Assembly (NCBI GenBank): GCA_009733575.1
Contig: ML769516.1
Span: 116,046-180,045, forward strand
Origin: Gymnopus androsaceus JB14
Taxonomy: Eukaryota; Basidiomycota; Agaricomycetes; Agaricales; Omphalotaceae
Reading direction: 5' to 3'
Length of the DNA: 64,000 nt
Within the stretch, counting starts at the first letter, position 1; every line of letters begins with the position of its first letter. A program made the translations under genes and the position numbers. Below are positions 31,406-41,720 of this stretch, in pieces. The notes beneath the pieces are model-generated. The model ran no database searches and was not told the origin of the DNA. It saw only the letters and a list, made by a program, of their open reading frames with translations.

Positions 31406-32592
31406 ATGTGGACAGCAGAAACCGTACCTCTTTCTTTGGAACTGGAATTCCTCCATACCCAAGTAGCAGCTAGTTATGTGGTTTCCAGCGCCCTTACGGT
31501 ACGAATCTAAAGCTTTTAATCAACGCTGACATCGTATTTCGTGTCAGGTTCTGGTTTGGGATATCCTGCTCCATCTTTCCGATGACATTGAGCTTCTACT
31601 CCTGCCGAAGACCTTTCGTCTCCCGACCATTGCATACTTCATTTCCAGGTGCAAGATGCACTCTTTTTACTTTCTGAAATTCTGATCTCTCCCAGATACA
31701 TGTTCCTAGCGTTTTTTATCTTCGAACAATTCTGTGAGGAAGTTGTGTTAAACTTCTTGGTCTATTCATTGTATCTTATTTTAATCTATAGCGGAGGACA
31801 TAGAAGGCCAATGCACCCCAGCCATTGCCACCAGGGCGGTAGCACTTTCAGTCATCGGCTATATAGCTCTAATCACTACCCTCCTCCAATTCCTTGTCCG
31901 GGTCAAAGCCATTTTCTGCCACAATCGCCCCGTTCAATGGTTCTTTACATTTATCTGGCTTCTTGCAGCTGGCGGTGCCTCCCTGCTAATTCAAGGAGCC
32001 ACGTCAGGAATCTGCAACTCACTCTACGCCTACTACGTACCGGTGATTTCAGTCCTGGTCCATGATAGCTGTGTGTTCGGGGCCATATCATATCGGATAT
32101 ATCGAATGCCGCTGGAATCCTCGAGGCAAATCTCAACGCATTCGAGATTGGATATAGCGTCAACATTGCAGACTCGATTCAAGAAGAGGATAGCAACTCT
32201 TTGGGGCAAGAATTTACCGTCGCTGACAAGAGCGCTACTGCGGGAAGGACAGCTGTATTACCTGTGAGTGATTTTGCAGATACAGGATCTGTTTCTGATC
32301 TTCATTTATTACGGACCACAATAGGATATCCTTAACAGGTAGCATCTCAACGCTCTGGCTTATGCTAGACACCTCCCTCATATCACCAAAACGCCTCTTA
32401 CTAGCCCCAGTGCATAGTGTGGTGCTCAGTGTCACAGCAGGGCATGTCTTCCGCGAAGTGAGGCTGGGTCGTATGCGAGAACGCGAAATGTCAATTGCCG
32501 TATCAACACGAGTCGACGAATCGCAGCGATACGTTGGAGCCATTGTCTTTTGCTCTCGTCCAGGAGACGCCGGACGAAATTTCCGTGGTTGA
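31406..32592 (+). pseudogene. DUF6533-like membrane protein, paralogue B (frameshifted tail)
   Basis: Exons 31406-31498, 31548-31648, 31696-31733, 31792-32263 and 32343 onward. Start MWTAETVPLSLELEF; signature VLVWDILLHLSDDIELLLLP; main exon ends LLREGQLYYL; the last exon keeps TAGHVFREVRLGRMRERE. One extra A at 32493-32494 (TCAATTGCC, where C has TCATTGCC and A the equivalent TCATTGCC) breaks the conserved tail. The protein would end at TGA 32590-32592, whereas the ancestral frame would end DEISVVDIC at 32602. A shortened or altered C-terminus may still be functional. Family function unknown. Confidence 0.78.
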
Positions 32593-32602
32593 TATCTGCT
32601 AA

Positions 32603-33544
32603 CGCAATGAGAATCCAAAGATCGTTGAAGGAGTCAGCCTTTGAAGGTAAAGTGCAACTATATTGATTGTATAGACAACCTAATGCCCATGTCTGAGGCA
32701 AATAATAGTAATTTCAGTAGTGCATGTCGTTTCTATGTATTTACATGGGTTTCATTACATACAAGGGTCGCGATGTCCAGCTTTGACCTACACCGTCACT
32801 TCGACAGATCAATACGTACTCCAAAATCCCCAGCTGAACTATTAGGAATGATTCTAGACATGGATTTGGAGCTATGCGATGAGCAGTGGAGGGATAGAAT
32901 GCGTTCAAATACTCCCCAGATACTCCCGGACCTGATATGTACGCTCCGAGTCAACGGATAACTTGTACTACATGATTGTATTATTGTCCCAATCCGTAGA
33001 TTTTTACCGCGCATATAGTTGCGTGGCATTGCGATAAGAGCAAATATTCGACAAGTCCAGTGTCACTGCATCCTCGTACCTGCTCAATACCTGCTCTTTT
33101 CTTTACTGATTTTTATTCCTCACTGTATTCAGTGATATTCCGCGGCCAATATTTAACGGCTAAATGTGGCAGCCAAATACAGATTAGCGGACGCGGATAA
33201 GGCTGAGAATTCTCTCTGACAGTGATGAGCAGCGATGTTTACTGGTAAATCTTTAGGCTCCCACCCCTCTTCCAGATCTACATCTTTGACGATACTTTGA
33301 GATTGTTCTGCGTTGAAAGGTATCTGTATCAGTTCAACCAATCTCCAGTGGGAGGCGGCTAAGGCATAGCCTTATAATAGCTGCCTGGTAGCTATCATCT
33401 TTGTTTTCATGTATATATCAATCACTCATAAGTTCGTATGTAGCTTGAGAACCATCATGTTGCTTTGGAATTCACGTCTCCCTACATATACTGCGTCAAT
33501 GTGCAGAGAAGTGCATTCATCCAAATAACATCATCGCGTCGACA
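32603..33544. other. Duplicated noncoding spacer between B and C
   Basis: Contains two blocks repeated elsewhere in the array. CGATGTCCAGCTTTGACC...CACTTCGACAGATC (about 32770) recurs near 22960(-), 36735 and 43343. The segment 33000-33430 recurs at 37190-37730. Open frames inside are not conserved between copies. Confidence 0.6.
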
Positions 33545-34742
33545 ATGCAGAGCATTCTTCCCTCTTTGGAGCTGGATCTCCTTAACGCTGCAGTAGCAGC
33601 TAGATATGTAATTGTTAGTGCAACTACGGTACGCAATCGAGACCTTTGTGAAGTCCATGAATATGTTTTCAATGTATCTCCGAGTCTAGATCATGGGCTG
33701 GGACGTCCTGACTCATCTTTCTGATGAGATTGAGCTTTTATTCCTGCCCAGAAGCTTCCGTCCCCCGACCATTGCATACTTCATCTCCAGGTGAGAGGTA
33801 CTATGCTTGCTTTCTATATTCAGATCTCTCCAACTGCTCACCAGATACACTTTCCTTGCCTATTTTATCTTGCAACTGTTCGGTGAGCTGGTCAGTAATT
33901 ATTTGTCTATTTGTCGTATATTAATTAGATTAATACTAATAGCGATCTCGGAGTCGAATGTAGAAGACCAATGCAATACACCCAAAGCAACGGCAGTTTC
34001 AGCGGTCGGCTACGTAGCTGTGGTCACTACTCTCCTGCAGTTCCTTTTCCGAGCCAAAGCCATTTTCTCTGACAATCGTTTCGCCCGATGGTTCTTTACA
34101 TGTCTCTGGCTAGTTGCTGCTGGCGGTACCTCCCTGCTGATCTCTGGCGCCTCTTCAAATATATGTACTGACTCAGACTACAGCTACTACATACCAGTGA
34201 TTTCGGTTCTAGTTCATGATAGTTGTGTGTTTGTTGCGATATCATATCGGATATATCGAATGTCGATGATTTCCTGGAGCCCAAGCGCAAGATCGGACCT
34301 ACCATCGACGGTGCGGGATCGATTTCAGCGGACGATAGCAACTCTTTGGGGGAAGAACTTGCCATCGCTGACAAGGGCGCTACTGCGGGAGGGGCAGCTG
34401 TACTACCTGTGAGTGATTTTGCGGTTGCAACACTGGTTTGCTCATGTGTGACTGAAACCCCACAGAATATCGTTAACAGGCAGCATTTCTACGCTCTGGC
34501 TTATGTTAGATATGTCCCTCCCACCATCAGATCACCTTCTACTCGCGCCAATGCATGTTCTCGTCCTCAATGTTACTGCAGGGCACGTTTTCCGCGAAGT
34601 GAGGTTGGGCCGTATGCGAGAGCGCGAGATATCATTGCCGTTTCAGCACGAGTTGACAACTAGCAACGATACATTTGAACGAATGTCTTTTGCTCTCGTA
34701 CAGGAGACGCCGGACGAAATTTCTTTGGTTGATATCTGCTAA
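33545..34742 (+). CDS. DUF6533-like membrane protein, paralogue C (intact)
   Basis: Exons 33545-33628, 33690-33790, 33845-33882, 33953-34408 and 34484-34742. Start MQSILPSLELDLLN. The DUF6533-like signature reads GWDVLTHLSDEIELLFLPRS..TIAYFISRY. Hydrophobic segments include VGYVAVVTTLLQFLF, WFFTCLWLVAAGGTSLLISG and YIPVISVLVHDSCVFVAISY. A basic loop follows (RFQRTIATLWGKNLPSLTRAL), then a membrane span and the conserved tail RLGRMRERE...DEISLVDIC. Polytopic membrane protein of unknown role. All splice sites are canonical and the frame is uninterrupted, so this copy is a good reference for the family. Confidence 0.85.
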
Positions 34743-34778
34743 TACAACTCGGAGAATTTAGAGATCCTCGAAGGAGTC

Positions 34779-35022
34779 TGTAGCGGCGGGATATACTCCC
34801 GTACTCACTACGCTACTTCCCTACTGTCCGGTTATTCATTTACTCTTCCCTATCTTTACTCAGTTGCTATTTTACCATGTGATCGCCGTTCTATCTTCAA
34901 TATCCTACTGTACTATTTAAGCCAGAGCTTGTGAGTAGATTAGGCAAGCTTTTCCCCAGTCTACACGGCATACCGTAGTCATTCTGGCTTGACCCTTGTA
35001 AATCCGTCACTGAAGCGTGGCA
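34779..35022. mobile_element. Solo LTR (244 bp) of an LTR retrotransposon
   Basis: Begins TGTAGCGGCGGGATATAC and ends AAGCGTGGCA, the canonical TG..CA. It is flanked by the 5-bp direct repeat GAGTC (34774-34778 and 35023-35027). The equivalent site downstream of copy B (GGAGTCAGCCTTTGAA, about 32627) lacks the insertion. A TATTTAAG box is at about 34913. Confidence 0.93.
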
Positions 35023-35146
35023 GAGTCAGCCTTTGAATGAGGTATAATGTAACTGTACTTAGAATTTGTAGACAACCCAATACATGTCTGAGGAAAATAA
35101 TAGTAATTTAAGTAGCGCATGTTGTTCCTGTGTATTTACGATCAAT

Positions 35147-36682
35147 AGACCTTGCAAGACCATTACAATGAGCCCCGTATTTTACGGTCGTGTCCCGTTA
35201 CATCTTTCCTCGTAAACTACGGGAGTCCTATTATATCTCCTGTCGTTGATGAAAACACAAGGTGCGTAGCTCATTGACCACATGTACAGTCTGATACTTA
35301 CGATCTCGCAGACCAATGTTTTTTAACGACCCAGTAATCCCAACAGTCCTAGATTTTTCGAGACAATTTCAGATTTTATGGAAATGAATTATCCACATTT
35401 TGAGACATGTCCACTTGAGAAATGGTTTGGGTCTGATGAATTGAGTAGTTCGGAAAAGTACCTAACTTGCTTTAGTCAATCAAACCTATGATTTCGGATT
35501 TTCCAGATCGTCAGATCGTATTGTTAAGTGGTTCGCGACTTGAATCAATCGTGAAGAGTATTTATGGCAAGTATTTATGACTGTAGTAGGAAAATCCTCA
35601 GTTTTTAGGACTGAACTCTGCGACTATTGGGCTCCCCAAATTGATTAAATATGTTCTACGGTTGGGCGCTTAAGAACCAAAATCGTCAGATCGTATCATT
35701 TGAATGGTTGAAGAGTATTTACAGCAAGTATTTATGACCAAAGTAAGAAACTCCTCAATCTTTAGGACTTTATTTTGTGCCTATCGAGTTCCGCAAGCCA
35801 ATTAAATATGTTCTACAGCTGGGACGCTTGAGAACCAAAAAATCATCAGACTAGTATTAAAATGTAACGAAGGATAAAGACAGTAATCTGAGTAGACAGA
35901 AAGGGGCTATATAGCTGTAATACACTGGGTCCAGGCTTGCAAAGGTTCGGGCTGAATAAAATGTGTTCCGCACACGGAATAAAAATGCAGCGTTGGTCGA
36001 TGCACAAAAGGTTCTAGTACCGGAAGCCGGATGCCTTTTCAATGTATTCTCTACAGATATAGTAATTGAGCATCAGTACTGAGTGGTGGGATTCCAGGAG
36101 CAACCCTGCAATGATATTTTCTGTGTTTTCCATTTTTTCTCAATTTTTTCTGATTTTTAATTTCCACATTATGGAAGTAACGAGTATGCATTTTTGCTGC
36201 AACTACTATGTATTCAATATATTACACTGTTACAGTTTAGTTTATGGAAAACCATATGTTTACTACTAAGGATGTGGCGGGCGGGCAGTGAGCAGCTGTA
36301 CTGCCCCTGATGGAATGGACCAAACCCGGCAGGAATTAGACACTTTGTACGTGCCTAGACATCAGTAATCATTAGAATGGGACAGGATATCTACACATCG
36401 TTACGATCGTGTAGTTGTCTGTTTATAAGAGACTAGGATATCTAAGTATTAGAAGGAAACAGTGAGCCCATTAGAAAGATACGAGGGACCCATTACAATG
36501 GGACAGGGACAGGGGAGATCATTATAATGAGACAAGGGACCAATCTGGAAGGTGACAGGGAGCACATTATAATGAGATGAGGGAGCCATTAAAAAGGGGA
36601 TTGACTGGATGAGCTACGGGAAATTCTGTAACGGGACACGACCGTAAAATACGGGGGTCATTGTAATGGGCTTACATGGTCT
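35147..36682. mobile_element. 1.5-kb element with ~55-bp terminal inverted repeats
   Basis: The left end reads AGACCTTGCAAGACCATTAC and continues with CCCCGTATTTTACGGTCGTG. The right end is its reverse complement with few mismatches. No transposase frame. The right part contains degenerate repeats of CATTA(T/C)AATG(G/A)GAC(A/G)AGGG. The matching region downstream of copy B lacks the insert. A lone terminus of this family is at about 59200-59250. Confidence 0.8.
35505..35850. repeat. Two tandem ~178-bp repeats
   Basis: ATCGTCAGATCGTAT(T/C), GAAGAGTATTTA and ATTAAATATGTTCTAC occur in the same order twice, inside the 1.5-kb TIR element. Confidence 0.65.
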
Positions 36683-37550
36683 CCTGTTACGGTGGTTTTG
36701 GAGGATCACTACATACAATGGCCGTTTGTGTTGCGATGTCCAGCTTTGCCACTTCGACAGATCCATACTCCAAGATCCCCACTCGGACTACACTGAATTA
36801 TTAGGAGTTATACAGAGCTGGGTTTAGTGCATGGAAGGAGAGAACGCGTTCAAGTACTTCCTAGATGCTCCGGACCCGACATGCTGATATTCACACTTAA
36901 CGGATTGCAGTGTTCAAACTGTCCCAATCCGTAGGTTCAGTACTGGGACCCCGAAGGAGCCCGTTTCCTTGGAACGATGATAACAATGATTGTTTGAACC
37001 TACTAGTAATCCAGAGATCATTGAAGGCGTCAGCGCATACAGTATGTGTTGCGATCCAACGACGCACTTACATACATATCCGGATTGGGGAGTATATCTG
37101 AACGCTCTCTATTCTCCTCTATTTCAGCCGTTCGGTATACGGATTAGATCTAACCTGGCGGTGTAGGCCAAAGCTGTCCTCTGTTTCTAAAATCAGTGGC
37201 AGTGCGATAAGATCAAATGCAGCTCCACCAATCAGCGTCACCCACATCCTCATTCTCATACACTCAGCGCTATTCTGCAGTGCTATTCTGCGGCTCTGGA
37301 ACGGCTAAAGTTGGCAGCCAAAAAAGATGAACGGATGCAGAAAAGGCTGTATTCCTGCGAGAATTCTCTGTGACGGTGATAAGGTTGAGGGCTGTTCCAT
37401 AGGTTCTTCCAGCTCTGCACCGTTGACGATACTTTGAGACCATTCTGCGTTGAAGGGTATCAGGGCCTATCTGTCTCAGCTCACTTGACCTTCTGCCAAT
37501 CTCTAGTGGGAGGTGGCCAAGGCGTAGCCTCATAATAGCTTCCCGGTAGC
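36683..37550. other. Duplicated noncoding spacer upstream of D
   Basis: Mostly similar to 32770-33380. Includes a conserved GACGATACTTTGAGA(C/T)..TTCTGCGTTGAA(A/G)GGTATC block. No conserved reading frame. Confidence 0.55.
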
Positions 37551-37667
37551 TAGACTCGAACCACTCCCTGCTGCAGAGACGTGATGTGCAGAATCACTTT
37601 CTCGGCATTGGTGCCCTTGATCGACTGTCATCAAGGTGTCAACACCGAAGCTACTGGCTCGAGTCTA
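37551..37667. mobile_element. 117-bp mini-MITE with 9-bp target duplication
   Basis: Ends TAGACTCGAACCA and TGGCTCGAGTCTA are inverted repeats with one mismatch. The direct 9-mers CCCGGTAGC lie at 37542-37550 and 37668-37676. The paralogous site upstream of copy C (CCTGGTAGCTATCATC, about 33388) has no insert. Confidence 0.9.
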
Positions 37668-37832
37668 CCCGGTAGCTATCATCTTTGTTTTCATGTATCA
37701 ATCACTCATGATCTCGTGTGCGTGCGCTCTGTAGCTTGAGAGCCATCATGTTGCTTTGGAATTCACTCCCTACATATATTACTCTGTCGATGTGCAAAGA
37801 ATTGCCTTCATCCACCAAATAATAACATCAAT

Positions 37833-39025
37833 ATGTCGACCACGCAGAACATCGCACCCTCTCTGGAGCTGGATCTCCTCAACGCTGAAGTAGCATCTAG
37901 ATATGTAATTTATAGTGCAACTACGGTACGTAATCTAAACCTTTGTGAAGTATGAAATATGTTTTCATTGTTCAATGTATCTCTAGATTATGGTCTGGGA
38001 TATCCTGACTCATCTTTCTGATGAGATTGAGCTTTTGTTCCTGCCCAGAAGCTTTCGTCTCCCGACCATTGCATACTTCATCTCCAGGTGAGAGATACTG
38101 TGCTTGCTTTCCAAATCCGGATCTCTCCAACTGCTCGCCAGATACACCTTCCTGGCATATTTTATCTTACAAAATTTCGGTGAGTTGGTAAATATTGGTC
38201 TATTCATCATACTGTATCTCAATCAGATTTATAGCGGAGGATTTGAAAGGCCAATGCACCGCACCTAAAGCAATGGCACTTTCAGTTGTCGGCTACGTAG
38301 CTGTAGTCACTGCCCTCCTGCAGTTCCATGTCCGAGCCAAAGCCATTTTCTCTGACAATCGTTTCGCCCAATGGTTCTTTAATTGCCTCTGGCTAGTTTC
38401 TGCTGGCGGTACCTCCTTGCTGATCTCCGGCGCCTCTTCGGGGATATGTAACTCAGACTACAGCTACTACATACCAGTGATTTCGGTTCTAGTTCATGAT
38501 AGTTGTGTGTTTGCCGCGATATCATATCGGATATATCGAATGTCGATGATTTCCTGGAGCCCAAGCGCAAGATCGGACCTACCATCGACGGTGCGGGATC
38601 GATTTCAGAGGACGATAGCAACTCTTTGGGGGAAGAACTTGCCATCGCTGACAAGGGCGCTACTGCGGGAGGGACAGCTGTACTATCTGTGAGTGATTTT
38701 GCGGTTGCAACATTGGTTTGCTCATGTGTGACTGAAACCCAACAGAATATCGTTAACAGGCAGCATTTCTACGCTCTCGCTTATGCTAGATACATCCATC
38801 CTACCACCAAAGCGCCTTCTACTTGCGCCAATGCATGTTCTTGTGCTCAATGTTACTGCAGGGCATGTTTTCCGCGAAGTGAGGTTGGGCCGTATGCCGG
38901 AGCGTGAAATATCATTCTATCAATACGAGTCACAGGCTCGCACTCATACATTGGCGCCAATGTCGTTTGCTCTAGTACGCGCGTCGCAGGAGACAGTCGA
39001 CATTCCCGTGCTCGATATTTGCTGA
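37833..39025 (+). CDS. DUF6533-like membrane protein, paralogue D (intact)
   Basis: Exons 37833-37925, 37987-38087, 38142-38179, 38235-38688 and 38764-39025. Start MSTTQNIAPSLELDLLN; signature VWDILTHLSDEIELLFLPRS. The main exon is nearly identical to that of C (WFFNCLWLVSAGGTSLLISG, YIPVISVLVHDSCVFAAISY, LLREGQLYYL). The tail is diverged but ends in the family's VLDIC. Frame and splice sites are intact. Near identity with C over the main exon suggests a recent duplication or gene conversion. Function unknown. Confidence 0.85.
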
Positions 39026-39513
39026 ATAGCAACTAGACGTTCTTCCCTCCTTGAATGTAATGAATACTTCGTTGAAAACTTTCTTAACTATGGCCTTCAG
39101 CGCTTGTTCCAGCACCACCGCACTCGATGCTTAGCCTTGGATCCAAGCAGTGATCCTGCTACATCTAGTTTACCATGTCATATCCACTAAAGGGAAGCCA
39201 AATTTTGAATCGCCTGATGTGTTTTCACTCTCCGTGGCTTCTTCGAGAGTTCTGCCCGATTACCGTTTCTCAGTTGCTTCTATTTGGTTTGAGACTATAT
39301 CAACCCCAACTTCATAGCAAAAAGCGGTTCTTCTAGGCGGGCGGATAAAGCCGCGGTACAGCCTTGTACTTGATACAAGGTGTTCGGTTGCTTTCGCTTT
39401 TCTGTTGTATCAATTCCTCATGATGATATCGTATGTGTAGCTTGAGAGCCATCAAGTTGCGTTGGTATTCGATGCCACATATACTGCGTCGATGAGTAGA
39501 CACTTCCAGCATT
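39026..39513. other. Spacer between D and E
   Basis: No gene seen. The part at 39410-39510 resembles the 5' flanks of C and D (GTAGCTTGAGAGCCATCA). Confidence 0.4.
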
Positions 39514-41600
39514 ATGTCGACGATGCAGAACATCTCTACCTCTTCCGAATTGGGTATACTAGGTGATGCCGAACTTGTAGCAGTTCAATATATGATTTCC
39601 AGCGCCACTACGGTATGTAAACATTCAAGAGTAGTAATATAGAGTATTGAACACTGAGATCTTTAGTATTCCTAGGTTCTGGTTTGGGATATCCTGAGTC
39701 ATCTTCCTGATGACATTGAGCTTTTGCTCCTGCCTAGAAGCTTTCGTCTCCCGACCATTACATGTGACTTCATGTCCAGATTCTCTTTTTGCTTCCTGAA
39801 ACTCAGATCTCTCCAATTTAGATATGCCTTGCTGGCTTTTTTTATCTTTGAGCTTTCTGGTGAGAAGGTTGTTCTATGTCTCTAATGTTGAGATAAGCCT
39901 CAGAGCCTCGAAGCAGACAGGACAATGTATTCCGGTTGTCCTCTACATGGCAGTCGGAAGAGAGGGCAAACAGATGCACTTGCATCCGCGAGTACAGCTT
40001 ATATACAGGTAAATAGGGGTTAATACAAAATGGATGAGCTTCCGAGCTTGGCAACCAAAAATAAATCCAACACACCCCTGCAAGTGAGAGAAGCAAGTCA
40101 ACGGTGAGGAAAGAATGAGCAAACACAAATCAAAATAATAACACCCCTGGAAGGTCACCTCCTAAGCTCCTTCTCTTTAAACTCTTGGTTACCAAGACCT
40201 CTAGACCCATAACTGTCCTGACAACAGGCATGCACTTCTGCAGAAAAGGCGAACCTAATAGAGAATTATGGCGATAGCAATGGATGATGGAGTGCGGCGG
40301 TGGAATATAATGATAGTTTCTCAGGGAAAACTTTGAGAGAGTTTGTATAACATGGCCTGGGACAATCCGCCGACAATACAACAATAATGAGCACATACCA
40401 TGGGCTAATCCACCTGCATCTGTGCACACAATATGGCCTGGTTACCGCCATTATGCGACTTTCAACAGATTGCATTTGGGTGTCTCATACCTGCAATACA
40501 ATTGCACATGAACACTGGATTATCAACCAGGAACCATGCAACTTTTAACATTGCCTCATCATCGAGAGGACTTCGAATGACTGTGCGCCTCGCCAGGCGG
40601 CTTGGATAACAACGAGAGTAAGAATGAGACTCCGAGTGACGACAATGAGGATAGGGGCTAAACCCAAAAATCCTTGTAGCGCTATTTACTGGCCCGCTAG
40701 ACTAACCAGGATCCGTTTGTGGCAGTCGGAAGAGAGGGCAAACGCATGCAGTTGTATCTGCGAGTACAGCTTATATACGGGTAAATAGGGGTTAATACAA
40801 AATGGATGAGCTTCCGAGCTCGGCAACCAAAAATAAATCCAACATCTAAGCCTAATATTTTTACGTTTTTTTACATATATAGAGAAAAACATAGAAGGCC
40901 AATGCACCGCGCCCAATAAGTGGCCAATGTCAATGATCAGCACGGTAGGTGTAATCACCACGCTTCTACAGTTGTCAGTTCCTTTTCCGAGTCAAAGCCA
41001 TCTACGGCGATGTTCGATTCGCCCAATGTTTCTTTACGTGCCTCTGGCTCCTTGCATCTGGAGGCATCTCCGTGCAGATCATCAGCGTCGAACCTTCAGC
41101 GATATACCACATACATACCATTGATTTCGATCCTGGTTCATGATAGTTGTCTGGTTGTAGCATCATATCGCATATATGAGATGTCTACGCTTTCCCTGAT
41201 GCAGAGCTCGTCAGATCCGGGTTGGATCTACAGTTAACCATGCGGAACCGATTCAAGAGGATGGTAGCCAGTTTTTTTGGGGAGAACCTGCCGTTGCTGA
41301 GTAGAGCGTTGTTGCGAGAAGGGCAGCTGTACTACCTGTAAGGGCAATTTGAGACTTGCAAAATCCGTTTGCTCATATGCTATGGACGAAATCCAACAGA
41401 ATATCCTTGATAGGCAGTATTACAGCACTTGGAATAGATACCTCCTTCCTAACACCGATCCGCCTCTTCCTCCAAGCAATGCATGTCGTCCTGCTCAATG
41501 TCACTGCAGGACATGTTTTCCGCCAAGTGAGGTTGGGACACATACAAGAGAATGAAATATCGTCGTTCTATCAACAACAATCGCAGGTTCGCAACCAAAC
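39514..41600 (+). pseudogene. DUF6533-like membrane protein, paralogue E (disrupted)
   Basis: Exon 1 (39514-39612, MSTMQNISTSSELG) and exon 2 (39676 onward, VLVWDILSHLPDDIELLLLPRS) are recognisable, but the donor after exon 2 is missing (TCCAGATTCTC where B-D have TCCAGGTG(A/C)). After exon 3 (to about 39860) an 897-bp terminal-repeat element interrupts the gene. The main exon resumes near 40880 with several indels and stops. The last exon (from about 41417) keeps TAGHVFRQVRLGHIQENE. A clear pseudogene. Confidence 0.88.
39948..40844 (-). mobile_element. TRIM-like element with 125-bp terminal direct repeats
   Basis: Direct repeats 39948-40072 and 40720-40844 are about 93% identical. Read on the minus strand each starts TGTTGGATTTATTTTTGG and ends TTCCGACTGCCA, the TG..CA of LTRs, with a TATATAAGC box inside. 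A short purine-rich GCAGGGGTG abuts the downstream LTR. The interior (about 650 bp) has no gag or pol. The flanks TCTACA and TCTAAG are only partly alike, so the target duplication is unclear. Confidence 0.85.
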
Positions 41601-41619
41601 ATTACCAGCGACGTTCCCG

Positions 41620-41720
41620 GGAAATCCACAGCAACCCATAGCAATCCACAGCTCTATACATAGGGGTACCTTGCTATGGGCTCTGTGCATGCTGTGGGTC
41701 CTGTACAGAGCACCTACTCT
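41620..41720. repeat. Fragment of CTGTGG/CTATGG palindromic MITE interior
   Basis: CCCATAGCAATCCACAGCTC and GGTACCTTGCTATGGG match the interiors of the 13791-14020 and 14552-14719 elements, without their CATCAGCAAAA ends. Confidence 0.5.

Noticed and set aside
37541..37680. tRNA-like GACTCGAACCA segment
   Set aside because: Explained by the inverted termini of the 117-bp mini-MITE with target duplication.
40680..40720. tRNA-like sequence at the TRIM 5' LTR junction (GGTTAGTCTAGCGG on the minus strand)
   Set aside because: Only a short D-arm-like stretch; no cloverleaf can be built. It may be a primer-binding-site relic but is not a tRNA gene.
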